NCBI GenBank assembly: GCA_943788165.1
Contig: CALSPF010000001.1
Coordinates: 310,001 to 374,000, forward strand
Length of the DNA stretch: 64,000 nt
DNA from: an uncultured Flavobacteriaceae bacterium
GTDB lineage: Bacteria; Bacteroidota; Bacteroidia; Flavobacteriales; Flavobacteriaceae
Reading direction: 5' to 3'
Part shown: piece by piece, positions 44,375 to 51,746 of the stretch
How the letters are laid out: each line of letters opens with the position of its first letter
Position numbering within the stretch: the stretch's first letter is position 1
The notes under the pieces: model-generated
The model's input: the letters and a program-made list of their open reading frames with translations, nothing else
Told to the model about the DNA's origin: nothing
Databases searched by the model: none
Made by a program: the position numbers and the translations under genes

Positions 44375-46331
44375 GATTACAAAATCAACCATTGATCAAG
44401 TCTATGAAACCGCTCGTGTGGAAGAGGTTATTGGTGATTTTGTGTCACTTAAAAAAGCAGGGTCTAACTTCAAGGGCCTGAGCCCATTTTCGCAAGAGCG
44501 CTCTCCTAGTTTTATGGTTTCTCCGGTGAAGCAAATTTGGAAGGATTTTAGTAGCGGAAAAGGAGGGAATGTTGTTGCTTTTTTGATGGAGCATGAACGA
44601 TTTTCGTATCCTGAGGCTATTCGGTATCTAGCCAAAAAATATAACATTGAAATTGAAGAAACGCAGCAAACAGATGAGGAGAAGGCGAAGCGCGATGCGC
44701 GCGAAAGCATGCTTCTTGTTTCTGAATATGCACAAAAATATTTTTCAAATAACTTATGGGAAACCCAGGCTGGTAAAGCCATAGGTAAAACCTACTTTTC
44801 GGAACGTGGATTTACCGATGAAACCATAAAAGAATTTGACTTGGGCTATGCCTTAGAAGATAAAAATGCCTTCACTAATGAAGCGCTTAAGCAAGGATAT
44901 ACCCTAGAATTTTTATCGCAAACAGGCCTCACAATTGTGAACGAAGATCGACAAATTGATCGTTTTCGTGGGCGCGTTTTGTTTCCCATAAAGAGTATGG
45001 CTGGACGTGTGGTTGGTTTTGGGGGGCGTATTCTAGTAGATAATAAAAAAACAGCCAAGTACCTCAATTCACCTGAAAGTGAAATCTATCATAAAAGCAA
45101 AGTCTTGTATGGTCTCTATGAGTCCAAACAGGCGATTGCTAGAGAAGATTGTTGTTATTTGGTAGAAGGTTATACCGATGTAATTCAAATGCATCAGCGC
45201 GGGGTAAAAAACATTGTTTCTTCTTCTGGTACAGCGCTTACACAAGATCAAATTCGTCTAATTCAACGTTTGACGCAAAACATTGTTGTTTTGTTTGATG
45301 GCGACGCAGCTGGTCTCCGTGCAGCCCTCCGAGGAATCGATATGATTCTTGCACAAGGGATGAATGTTAAGGTGTGTTCCTTCCCTGAAGGTGAAGACCC
45401 AGATAGTTTTGCCAAAGCCCATAGTCTTGATGAAGTGCATCAGTTTTTTGCAGACAATGCAAAAGATTTTATACAGTTCAAGGCTTCTCTTCTCATGGAA
45501 GAAGCCAAAGACGATCCCGTTAAAAAAGCGACTACCATAAAAGATATGGTGGAGAGTATTGCAAAAATTCCTGATGCGATTCAGCGAGAAGTTTACGTTC
45601 AAAGTTGTGCATCGATCATGCAAATATCTGAAGATGTTCTCTTCAGTGCTTTGGCACAAAAACGTGCTAAAGGAGAGGCGACACAACGAAAAACACAACA
45701 GTCTCATCCGCAAACAATGCAGGTGGTTCAGCAAGCAACACCTTCTTTAACGGTAGATGCATTGTATGAGTTGGAAAAGCAAATCATCACCTTACTGATG
45801 CTCTATGGGAACAGAGAAGAAGTATTTCAGGAGTCTATTCTGCAGTTTTCGAAGGAATCTCAAGAAGTTGAAGAAGAAATTACAGAGGTCAAGGCCAAAG
45901 TGTATGAAAAAATCTTCCTCGATTTACAGCAAGACGAAGTAGAGCTTGCCAATCAAGATTTCAAAGTGTTATTTTATGTTTTATTGGAGCAGTTTCATAC
46001 CCAAGGTGAATTGAAGATGGATAAATTGATGCCCAGTCTCTCGCCAGAATTGAGTAGTTTGGTGAGTACCATCCTAATGAATGAAGAGAAGTATTTATTA
46101 CACCAATGGGACAAGAAAAATATTTTCGTTAAACAACGCGATGAACAAGTTGGGCTAATGGTTACCGAAACAATCTTGAGTTTGCGAAAACATTTGGTCA
46201 ACATGAAAATTGAATCCTTACAGGAGGAAATGAATAACCCTGAAGAAGAACACCAAGGATTGTTAGAAGACGTGATGAGTTACTATCAATTAAGACGACT
46301 TGTTTCAACCAAACTTAATCGAGTTTTATAA
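44373..46331 (+). CDS. dnaG: DNA primase with zinc-less N-terminal domain
   Basis: Replicative primase synthesising RNA primers. The N-terminal domain (residues 1-95) is homologous to the CHC2 zinc domain but reads GLSPFSQERSPSF and KDFSSGKGGNVV where zinc-binding relatives read CPFHxEKTPSF and CFxCGxGG. All four zinc ligands are therefore replaced. The catalytic RNAP core and Toprim domain follow (CCYLVEGYTDVIQMHQRG near 250, VLFDGDAAGLRAALRG near 305). The C-terminal helicase-interaction region is diverged. The start is TTG, giving ITKSTIDQVYETARVEEVIGDF. Flavobacterial DnaG proteins may generally share the zinc-less form (recollection). Confidence 0.93.
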   Translation: MITKSTIDQVYETARVEEVIGDFVSLKKAGSNFKGLSPFSQERSPSFMVSPVKQIWKDFSSGKGGNVVAFLMEHERFSYPEAIRYLAKKYNIEIEETQQTDEEKAKRDARESMLLVSEYAQKYFSNNLWETQAGKAIGKTYFSERGFTDETIKEFDLGYALEDKNAFTNEALKQGYTLEFLSQTGLTIVNEDRQIDRFRGRVLFPIKSMAGRVVGFGGRILVDNKKTAKYLNSPESEIYHKSKVLYGLYESKQAIAREDCCYLVEGYTDVIQMHQRGVKNIVSSSGTALTQDQIRLIQRLTQNIVVLFDGDAAGLRAALRGIDMILAQGMNVKVCSFPEGEDPDSFAKAHSLDEVHQFFADNAKDFIQFKASLLMEEAKDDPVKKATTIKDMVESIAKIPDAIQREVYVQSCASIMQISEDVLFSALAQKRAKGEATQRKTQQSHPQTMQVVQQATPSLTVDALYELEKQIITLLMLYGNREEVFQESILQFSKESQEVEEEITEVKAKVYEKIFLDLQQDEVELANQDFKVLFYVLLEQFHTQGELKMDKLMPSLSPELSSLVSTILMNEEKYLLHQWDKKNIFVKQRDEQVGLMVTETILSLRKHLVNMKIESLQEEMNNPEEEHQGLLEDVMSYYQLRRLVSTKLNRVL

Positions 46332-47111
46332 AAGAGCGGAAGGAATTTCACATACTGGAATTGGATCCATCTTATGTTTGTTTTGTTGGTTAAAAGCCAG
46401 GTAAATCTTCATTACTTCTTTTTGTCTTGCTGAAAACTGTGACGCAGCGGTGGATACATTTCGCATGGCCCATTCCAATTCATCATAGGTAGCTCCCAGC
46501 TGATCTTCGTCTGTTCGGTCGTCTCCCCACAAGCCATCGGTTGGCGCTGCTGTTTGTATGTCATTATTGATGCCGAGGGTTTTTGCTATGGCAAATACGT
46601 CCGACTTCATTAAGTCTGCAATGGGGCTAAGATCAACCCCTCCGTCACCATATTTGGTGTAAAAACCTACTCCAAAATCTTCTACTTTATTTCCTGTGCC
46701 CGCCACCAAATAGCGTTCAAGTGCTGCAAAGTAGTAAAGTGTTGACATGCGCAGGCGTGCTCTTGTATTGGCTAGACTTAAGAATTCCACTTTGTGTTTA
46801 TCGGTTGGGGGAAGCATGGCCCTGAATGACTCGAATACTACTGTTAACGATAGGCAATGGTGGGTTACGTTAGGGAATTGATTCTCTAGCCAGTTAATGT
46901 GATTTTTGGCACGTGACACCTGATTTTCTTCTTGGTGAATATTCATTTCTAAACAAATCACTGGATAGCCCGTTTTTGCGCATAAGGTAGAGGTTACAGC
47001 AGAATCAATACCTCCCGAAACGCCAATAACGAAGCCTTTCATTTGCGTGTTCTCTGCGTATTCTTTTAACCAGGATACAATATGTGTAATTACTTTTTCT
47101 GGACTTTTCAT
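46326..47111 (-). CDS. nadE: NH3-dependent NAD(+) synthetase
   Basis: Amidates nicotinic acid adenine dinucleotide to NAD in the last step of NAD synthesis, using ammonia because no glutaminase domain is present. The PP-loop VIGVSGGIDSAVTST lies near residue 27. LANTRARLRMSTLYYFA near 115 and GTGNKVEDFGVGFYTKYGDGGVDLSPIADL near 138-168 form the NaAD site. PTDGLWGDDRTDEDQLGATYDELE follows. The ORF-track start (47198) includes an unrelated upstream stretch that overlaps gldB; the ATG at 47111 (MKSPEKVITHIVSWL) is preferred. Length 262. Confidence 0.94.
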   Translation of the reverse strand: MKSPEKVITHIVSWLKEYAENTQMKGFVIGVSGGIDSAVTSTLCAKTGYPVICLEMNIHQEENQVSRAKNHINWLENQFPNVTHHCLSLTVVFESFRAMLPPTDKHKVEFLSLANTRARLRMSTLYYFAALERYLVAGTGNKVEDFGVGFYTKYGDGGVDLSPIADLMKSDVFAIAKTLGINNDIQTAAPTDGLWGDDRTDEDQLGATYDELEWAMRNVSTAASQFSARQKEVMKIYLAFNQQNKHKMDPIPVCEIPSALL

Positions 47112-47132
47112 CGCTACTCTATTTTTTGCATG

Positions 47133-47140
47133 TAACTTTG
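47133..47140 (+). promoter_or_regulatory. -7 promoter element for gldB-gldC
   Basis: TAACTTTG matches TAnnTTTG and lies 46 bases before the gldB ATG, within the 75-base divergent gap between nadE and gldB. No -33 TTG is clear. Confidence 0.4.
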
Positions 47141-47186
47141 CATAAAAATAAGAAACTTCTCTCTGGACAAGAAATAAAGCACAACA

Positions 47187-48170
47187 ATGAAGGTACAAAA
47201 ACGATCATTTTTATCAATTCTTATCTTATTTGGATGCTTCATTGCATTTTTTGCATGCACCTCGACCAATCCCATTGAAGAAAAAATTGCTAAAATCCCT
47301 GTTGATGTAAAATTCGAACGTTTTGACGTCAAGTTTTTTAATGCTACTCCAGCTGATTTTTATTCCCTGAAGAAAGAATATCCCTATCTATTTCCAACAC
47401 AGTTTTCTGATAGTATTTGGTTGAAACGTCAATGCGACAGTTTGCAAGTACTTTTGCAAAATGAGATTAGCCAAGTTTTTCCAACTTTAGCCCCGTTTGA
47501 AAGTCAAATTCGCCCCCTATTTCAGCATATAAAATATTATTTTCCACGTGAGAATGATCCCAGAGTTGTTTTTCTTACAAACAACGTGGATTACCAGAAT
47601 AAGACGATCCATACTGATTCGTTGGTTTTAATCTCTTTAGATACCTTTTTGGGAGAGAAAAACAAACTCTATGAGGGTATTCCTCAGTACATTGTTCGTG
47701 ATATGGATATAGCCTATTTTGGGGCTCACTTGGCCGATGAATTTGCTTTAACCGTTGTCCCTGTTCCAACCGATAGAACACTTTTGGGGCAAATGGTTTA
47801 TTATGGAAAGAAACTTTATTTAAAAGATGTTTTGTTGCCAAACGAGACCGATGGGATCAAGATTAGTTACAACGCACGCGAAATGCAATGGGTAGCCGAT
47901 AATGAACGATTTATTTGGCAATATTTTATTGAGAACGAATTGTTATACAAGACACAGGCAACCTATTTTCAACGCTTCATGGAGCCTTCTCCTTTTTCTA
48001 AGTTCTATTTGGAAATTGACAATGAAAGCCCAGGGAAAATTGGCCAATGGTTGGGCTGGCAAATTGTTCGTGCTTACACCAAAAAACACCCCGAAAAAAG
48101 CCCACAAGAAATTATTAAAATCCCAGCAATGGAGCTGTTTACAGCTTCTAACTACAAACCCGTAAAATGA
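47187..48170 (+). CDS. gldB: Gliding motility lipoprotein GldB
   Basis: Lipoprotein required for gliding in Flavobacterium. The signal peptide ends in the lipobox region IAFFACTSTN (Cys near residue 24). It is followed by the conserved GldB blocks IPVDVKFERFDVKFFN and PADFYSLKKEYPYLFPTQF. A later stretch DMDIAYFGAHLADEFALTVVP and the C-terminal GKIGQWLGWQIVRAYTKKHP are also family-typical, with a DUF2268-like fold. The length of 327 is normal. It overlaps gldC by four bases (or one codon if the second ATG is used). Confidence 0.94.
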   Translation: MKVQKRSFLSILILFGCFIAFFACTSTNPIEEKIAKIPVDVKFERFDVKFFNATPADFYSLKKEYPYLFPTQFSDSIWLKRQCDSLQVLLQNEISQVFPTLAPFESQIRPLFQHIKYYFPRENDPRVVFLTNNVDYQNKTIHTDSLVLISLDTFLGEKNKLYEGIPQYIVRDMDIAYFGAHLADEFALTVVPVPTDRTLLGQMVYYGKKLYLKDVLLPNETDGIKISYNAREMQWVADNERFIWQYFIENELLYKTQATYFQRFMEPSPFSKFYLEIDNESPGKIGQWLGWQIVRAYTKKHPEKSPQEIIKIPAMELFTASNYKPVK

Positions 48171-48517
48171 TGAGTGAAGGAAAAAACACCCATATCAAGA
48201 TTGATGTGCAATTGGATGAAAATAAAATACCCGAAAAAATTATTTGGTCTGCACCCGATGGAGGTGTGAATGAAGAAGAAGCACAGGCATTGTTGATGTC
48301 GCTTTGGGATGGGAAAAATCAGGAGACTTTACGCATGGATTTATGGGTGAAAGAAATGCCCGTAGATCAAATGAATGTTTTCTTTCATCAATCGTTGGTG
48401 ACCATGGCGCAAACTTTTTTTCGTGCAACGCAAAATGAGAAAATGACAGCAACCATGAACGATTTTTGTGAGTACTTCGCTACCAACTTAAAAATTGACC
48501 GCAACGGAAAATCCTAA
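48167..48517 (+). CDS. gldC: Gliding motility protein GldC
   Basis: Small cytoplasmic protein encoded with gldB in flavobacteria. The sequence HIKIDVQLDENKIPEKIIWSAPDGG and AQALLMSLWDGKNQETLRMDLWVKEMPVDQMNVFFHQSL is characteristic of GldC, and the C-terminus contains MNDFCEYFATN. In Flavobacterium johnsoniae gldC is reported to aid but not be essential for gliding. Two ATG codons (48167, 48170) are possible; most homologues would start MSEGKNT. Its stop shares CTAA with the convergent engB stop. Confidence 0.94.
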   Translation: MMSEGKNTHIKIDVQLDENKIPEKIIWSAPDGGVNEEEAQALLMSLWDGKNQETLRMDLWVKEMPVDQMNVFFHQSLVTMAQTFFRATQNEKMTATMNDFCEYFATNLKIDRNGKS

Positions 48518-49125
48518 CGCACTGCATTAAAATCTTGGTTCATTCCATCAATATAATTCAATACGTCGTTCACACCAGACTTGTGCAATGAAGAGGTAAT
48601 GAAATGTGGAGGAGTTTCTTCCCACATGTCTTCCTTCATCTTGTTTAGATAAGCTGTCACATTGCGTTTAATAGCAAGTGGTTTTAGCTTGTCTGCTTTG
48701 GTGAAGACAATTGCAAAAGGAATGAGATTTGTTCCCAGCCATTCCATGAATTCTAAATCTACCGGTTGCGGATTGTGACGCACGTCTATCAAAACAAAAG
48801 CGGAAATCAACTGCTGTCTTTTATCGAAATAACGGGTAATGAGTTGTTGAAACGCTTTCTTGGTTGTCTTAGATGTTTTGGCGTAACCATAACCAGGTAA
48901 GTCTACCAGAAACCACTGTTTATTTATTTTAAAATGATTGATTAACTGAGTCTTTCCGGGTCTTCCTGAGGTTTTTGCTAAGTTTTTTCGAGAGCAAAGT
49001 GTGTTAATTAAAGAAGATTTTCCCACATTCGAACGTCCAATAAAGGCATACTCAGGTAGGGGTTCATTGGGGCATTTAGCCACATCGGTGTTACTGATAA
49101 TGAATTCGGAATGGGTAACGCGCAT
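48514..49125 (-). CDS. engB: Ribosome biogenesis GTPase EngB (YsxC/YihA)
   Basis: Essential small GTPase of the TrmE-Era-EngA family, needed for 50S assembly. G1 is FIGRSNVGKSSLINTLC near residue 28. KTSGRPGKTQLINHF is the switch I/G2 region, and DLPGYGYAKTSKTTK is G3 near 75. FTKADKLK is G4 near 140, and ITSSLHKSG is G5. The length of 203 is typical. It lies next to an alpha/beta hydrolase gene on the same strand with a 9-base gap. Confidence 0.97.
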   Translation of the reverse strand: MRVTHSEFIISNTDVAKCPNEPLPEYAFIGRSNVGKSSLINTLCSRKNLAKTSGRPGKTQLINHFKINKQWFLVDLPGYGYAKTSKTTKKAFQQLITRYFDKRQQLISAFVLIDVRHNPQPVDLEFMEWLGTNLIPFAIVFTKADKLKPLAIKRNVTAYLNKMKEDMWEETPPHFITSSLHKSGVNDVLNYIDGMNQDFNAVR

Positions 49126-49134
49126 GGCGAGTAT

Positions 49135-49899
49135 TTAGTAGTGCTTGTTTTTAAGCCACTGATGAAGTATTTGGTTGAATTCATCTGGATGCTCCATCAT
49201 GGGTGCATGTCCACATTTGTCAATCCAAAACAAATCAGAATTAGGCAAGAGAGTGTTGAATTCATCGGCAACAGCAGGAGGGGTTACTCCGTCGTTTTTA
49301 CCCCAAATTAAACAAGTTGGTGTGAGCATTGATGGAAGGTCTTTCGACATATTGTGACGAATAGCACTTTTTGCAATGGCCAGTGTTTTGATTAATTTAT
49401 TACGGTCGTTAACGGTTTCGAAGACTTCGTCAACAATTTCTTTAGTGGCAACGGTTGGGTCGTAAAAAACTTCTTCGCTTTTGTTTTTGATGTAATCGTA
49501 GTTACCGCGTTTCGGATAACTTTCGCCCATGGCGTTTTCATACAAGCCAGAACTGCCCGTTAGAACCAGTCCTTTCAATAATTCGGGATAAGTGTTAGCG
49601 AAAACTAAACCAATGTGTCCGCCTAGTGAATTTCCAAGTAGGATAACGTCTGTAAGGCCCTTGAAGGTGAGAAAGCCATGCAGGTATTCGGCAAATGCTT
49701 TTACATTCGTTTTTTTGAGGGGTAAATCGTAAATCGGTAATTCAGGGGTAATTACTTGGTACCCGTTTGCAGGAAAATATTCATGTACTCCGGCAAAGTT
49801 ACTTAGCCCTCCCATAAGACCATGAAGAATGACTATGGGTTGTCCTTCGCCTTTCTCTAAATAGATATAGTCAGATTCTTGAGTTAATATATTTTCCAT
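49135..49899 (-). CDS. Alpha/beta hydrolase
   Basis: Alpha/beta hydrolase-fold enzyme, substrate unknown. The oxyanion-loop region VILHGLMGGLSNF lies near residue 22, and the nucleophile elbow LGNSLGGHIG places Ser near 90. The acid residue may be Asp in ICLIWGKNDGVTP near 200, and the catalytic His lies in DKCGHAPMMEHPDEFN near 235. The ORF track starts at 49917; the ATG at 49899 (MENILTQESDYIYLEKG) is more likely because GGxGQP is then near the usual position. The length is 254. It is upstream of engB and likely co-transcribed. Confidence 0.88.
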   Translation of the reverse strand: MENILTQESDYIYLEKGEGQPIVILHGLMGGLSNFAGVHEYFPANGYQVITPELPIYDLPLKKTNVKAFAEYLHGFLTFKGLTDVILLGNSLGGHIGLVFANTYPELLKGLVLTGSSGLYENAMGESYPKRGNYDYIKNKSEEVFYDPTVATKEIVDEVFETVNDRNKLIKTLAIAKSAIRHNMSKDLPSMLTPTCLIWGKNDGVTPPAVADEFNTLLPNSDLFWIDKCGHAPMMEHPDEFNQILHQWLKNKHY

Positions 49900-50018
49900 G
49901 CCTTTTGGCTCGTTCACATTAGCCGATAAATATAGGCATTAAAAAGGACTAACTCTACACATTTTTTTTGAATTGATAGTCAATGGGATACATTGCTAGC
50001 AGTTAAAGTTATCAACAA

Positions 50019-50048
50019 AGTGGCATTTAGTGGAAAAAAGTGGTAAAT
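50019..50048 (+). promoter_or_regulatory. MraZ-type operator: three AGTGG repeats with 10-bp period
   Basis: AGTGGCATTT, AGTGGAAAAA and AGTGGTAAAT lie consecutively in exact 10-base steps. They end six bases before the -7 element of the dcw cluster. MraZ of other bacteria binds arrays of TGG-containing repeats (TGGGN-N5 in E. coli, AAAGTG[TG] in mollicutes) upstream of mraZ. The spacing and core fit; that this is the autoregulatory operator is inference from the family and position. Confidence 0.72.
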
Positions 50049-50054
50049 ATCAAT

Positions 50055-50062
50055 TATATTTG
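50055..50062 (+). promoter_or_regulatory. -7 promoter element of the dcw cluster
   Basis: TATATTTG matches TAnnTTTG and lies 25 bases before the preferred mraZ ATG. The -33 position (around 50032-50036) falls inside the AGTGG repeat array, so MraZ binding would occlude it. Confidence 0.6.
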
Positions 50063-50087
50063 ATCAAATCAATTGCAAGACATTAGA

Positions 50088-50549
50088 ATGCAGCATTTTA
50101 TTGGAACATATGAGTGTAAGGCCGATGCCAAAGGAAGGATAATGCTTCCTGTGGCATTGAAAAAACAGTTGTCGGAGAACCTCCACGATGGTTTTGTGCT
50201 CAAACGTGCCGTATTTAATAGCTGTCTTGAGTTGTATCAATTGAAACAATGGGAGGCAATGATGGAAAAAGTAAATCAGTTGAATCGCTTCAATAAGAAG
50301 AACAATGATTTTATTCGACGATTTACGGCTGGTGTACGCTTGATTGAAATCGATTCTACTGGCCGATTATTGATCCCAAAGGATTTAATTCAGCATGCTG
50401 GTATTGACAGTGAAACAGTGATTTCTTCTGCTGTTAATATTCTCGAAATATGGGACAAAGGGCGGTATGAAGAAGCGATCAATGAGGCAACCCTCGATTT
50501 TGGTGCGTTAGCAGAAGAAGTAATGGGCGACAAAAATGAACAAGAGTAA
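50088..50549 (+). CDS. mraZ: Transcriptional regulator MraZ
   Basis: First gene of the division and cell wall cluster and its DNA-binding regulator. It contains two AbrB-like swapped-hairpin repeats: YECKADAKGRIMLPVALKKQL near residues 8-28 and IEIDSTGRLLIPKDLIQHAGI near 85-105, each with the conserved DxxGR core. The C-terminal region is helical and acidic (LAEEVMGDKNEQE). MraZ assembles as an octameric ring in other bacteria. The ORF-track start is a TTG five codons earlier; ATG at 50088 (MQHFIGTYE) is preferred. It overlaps rsmH by 14 bases. Confidence 0.95.
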   Translation: MQHFIGTYECKADAKGRIMLPVALKKQLSENLHDGFVLKRAVFNSCLELYQLKQWEAMMEKVNQLNRFNKKNNDFIRRFTAGVRLIEIDSTGRLLIPKDLIQHAGIDSETVISSAVNILEIWDKGRYEEAINEATLDFGALAEEVMGDKNEQE

Positions 50550-51441
50550 CTACCATGATCCGGTTTTACTTCAGCCGTCTGTTGCGGCCCTAATTACCGA
50601 CCCCGATGGTGTGTATGTTGACGCTACATTTGGCGGAGGAGGACATTCGCAAGAAATTTTAAATCAATTATCTTCTAAGGGGAGACTGTATGCTTTTGAC
50701 CAAGATCAAGATGCGCTTGAAAACGCATTGAGCGATGATCGTTTCACTTTAATCGAGGCGAATTTTAGGGACCTGAAGCGCTACTTGAAGTTATATGGGG
50801 TCAAAGAAGTAACGGGAATTTTGGCAGACTTTGGTGTTTCTTCCCATCAGTTTGATGCTGAGGGGCGTGGATTTTCTATTCGTTTTGATGGGCCTTTGGA
50901 CATGCGAATGGATCAAGAAGCTGTGTTGGATGCAAAGAAAATTGTCAACGAATATAGCGTGCAGGCATTGGCCGACCTATTTAAATTATATGGTGAGCTA
51001 AGAGGTGCCTACAGAGTAGCTGAGCATATTGTTGCCTCGCGTGAAGAGGCGCCAATTATAACGACACAGACATTGATTGCTGTCGTTAAGCCATTGGTAC
51101 CAGAACGTTATTTGAACAAAACCCTAGCGCAGTTGTTTCAGGCCATACGCATAGAAGTTAATCAAGAACTAGCGGTTATTAAAAGCTTTCTTGAACAAAG
51201 CGTTGAAGTACTTCATCAAAACGGAAGATTGGTGTGTATTTCCTATCATTCACTCGAAGATCGTTTAGTGAAAAATATAATTCGTGAAGGCGTTGTTGAA
51301 GGGAAAGCTGAGGAGGATTTTTTTGGTAATCGAAACTGCCCATTGAAGAAAGTGGGTAAGCTCATTGTGCCAGAAGCCAATGAAACAAAACGGAACAATC
51401 GTGCGCGTAGCGCAAAACTAAGAATAGCAGAAAAGCAATGA
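50536..51441 (+). CDS. rsmH: 16S rRNA (cytosine1402-N4)-methyltransferase
   Basis: RsmH (MraW) methylates N4 of C1402 in 16S rRNA using SAM. Motif I is YVDATFGGGGHSQEIL near residue 28, followed by ADFGVSSHQFD near 101 and GFSIRFDGPLDMRMD, the substrate-recognition block. The C-terminal VSYHSLEDR-type motif appears as CISYHSLEDRLVK near 235. Length 301. It sits in overlapping reading frames with mraZ and ftsL, showing strong coupling. Confidence 0.98.
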   Translation: MNKSNYHDPVLLQPSVAALITDPDGVYVDATFGGGGHSQEILNQLSSKGRLYAFDQDQDALENALSDDRFTLIEANFRDLKRYLKLYGVKEVTGILADFGVSSHQFDAEGRGFSIRFDGPLDMRMDQEAVLDAKKIVNEYSVQALADLFKLYGELRGAYRVAEHIVASREEAPIITTQTLIAVVKPLVPERYLNKTLAQLFQAIRIEVNQELAVIKSFLEQSVEVLHQNGRLVCISYHSLEDRLVKNIIREGVVEGKAEEDFFGNRNCPLKKVGKLIVPEANETKRNNRARSAKLRIAEKQ

Positions 51442-51746
51442 AGCAATTGTTGGCCCTTTTAAATATTGAATTTCTGATCAAAGATGATGCTTTGCGAAAT
51501 TGGCGCATCCTTTTGTTTATCTCTTTTCTGGCGTTGGTGATTATTGCAAGTGGGCATAGTGCAGACAGGAAGATATTTGAGATTGCTCAATTGAACAATG
51601 ATATCAAAGGAATAAAAAGTGAGTTCGTAGAAACAAGAGCGACGTTGATGCTCTTGAAAATGGAAACCCGTATTATGCAAAAATTAGCCGAAAAGGGTGT
51701 TGGACCTGCCAATACTCCTCCCATTAAATTAATGCTAAAAGAATAA
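51438..51746 (+). CDS. FtsL-like cell division protein
   Basis: Small bitopic membrane protein placed where ftsL belongs, between rsmH and ftsI. A single hydrophobic segment spans residues 22-38 (WRILLFISFLALVIIASG), followed by a coiled-coil-like periplasmic helix (KIFEIAQLNNDIKGIKSEFVETRATLMLLKMETRIMQKLAEKG). FtsL proteins share topology more than sequence, so the name is based on context. In known systems FtsL and FtsB form a complex with FtsQ and activate FtsWI. It overlaps rsmH by four bases and ftsI by one base. Confidence 0.8.
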   Translation: MKQLLALLNIEFLIKDDALRNWRILLFISFLALVIIASGHSADRKIFEIAQLNNDIKGIKSEFVETRATLMLLKMETRIMQKLAEKGVGPANTPPIKLMLKE

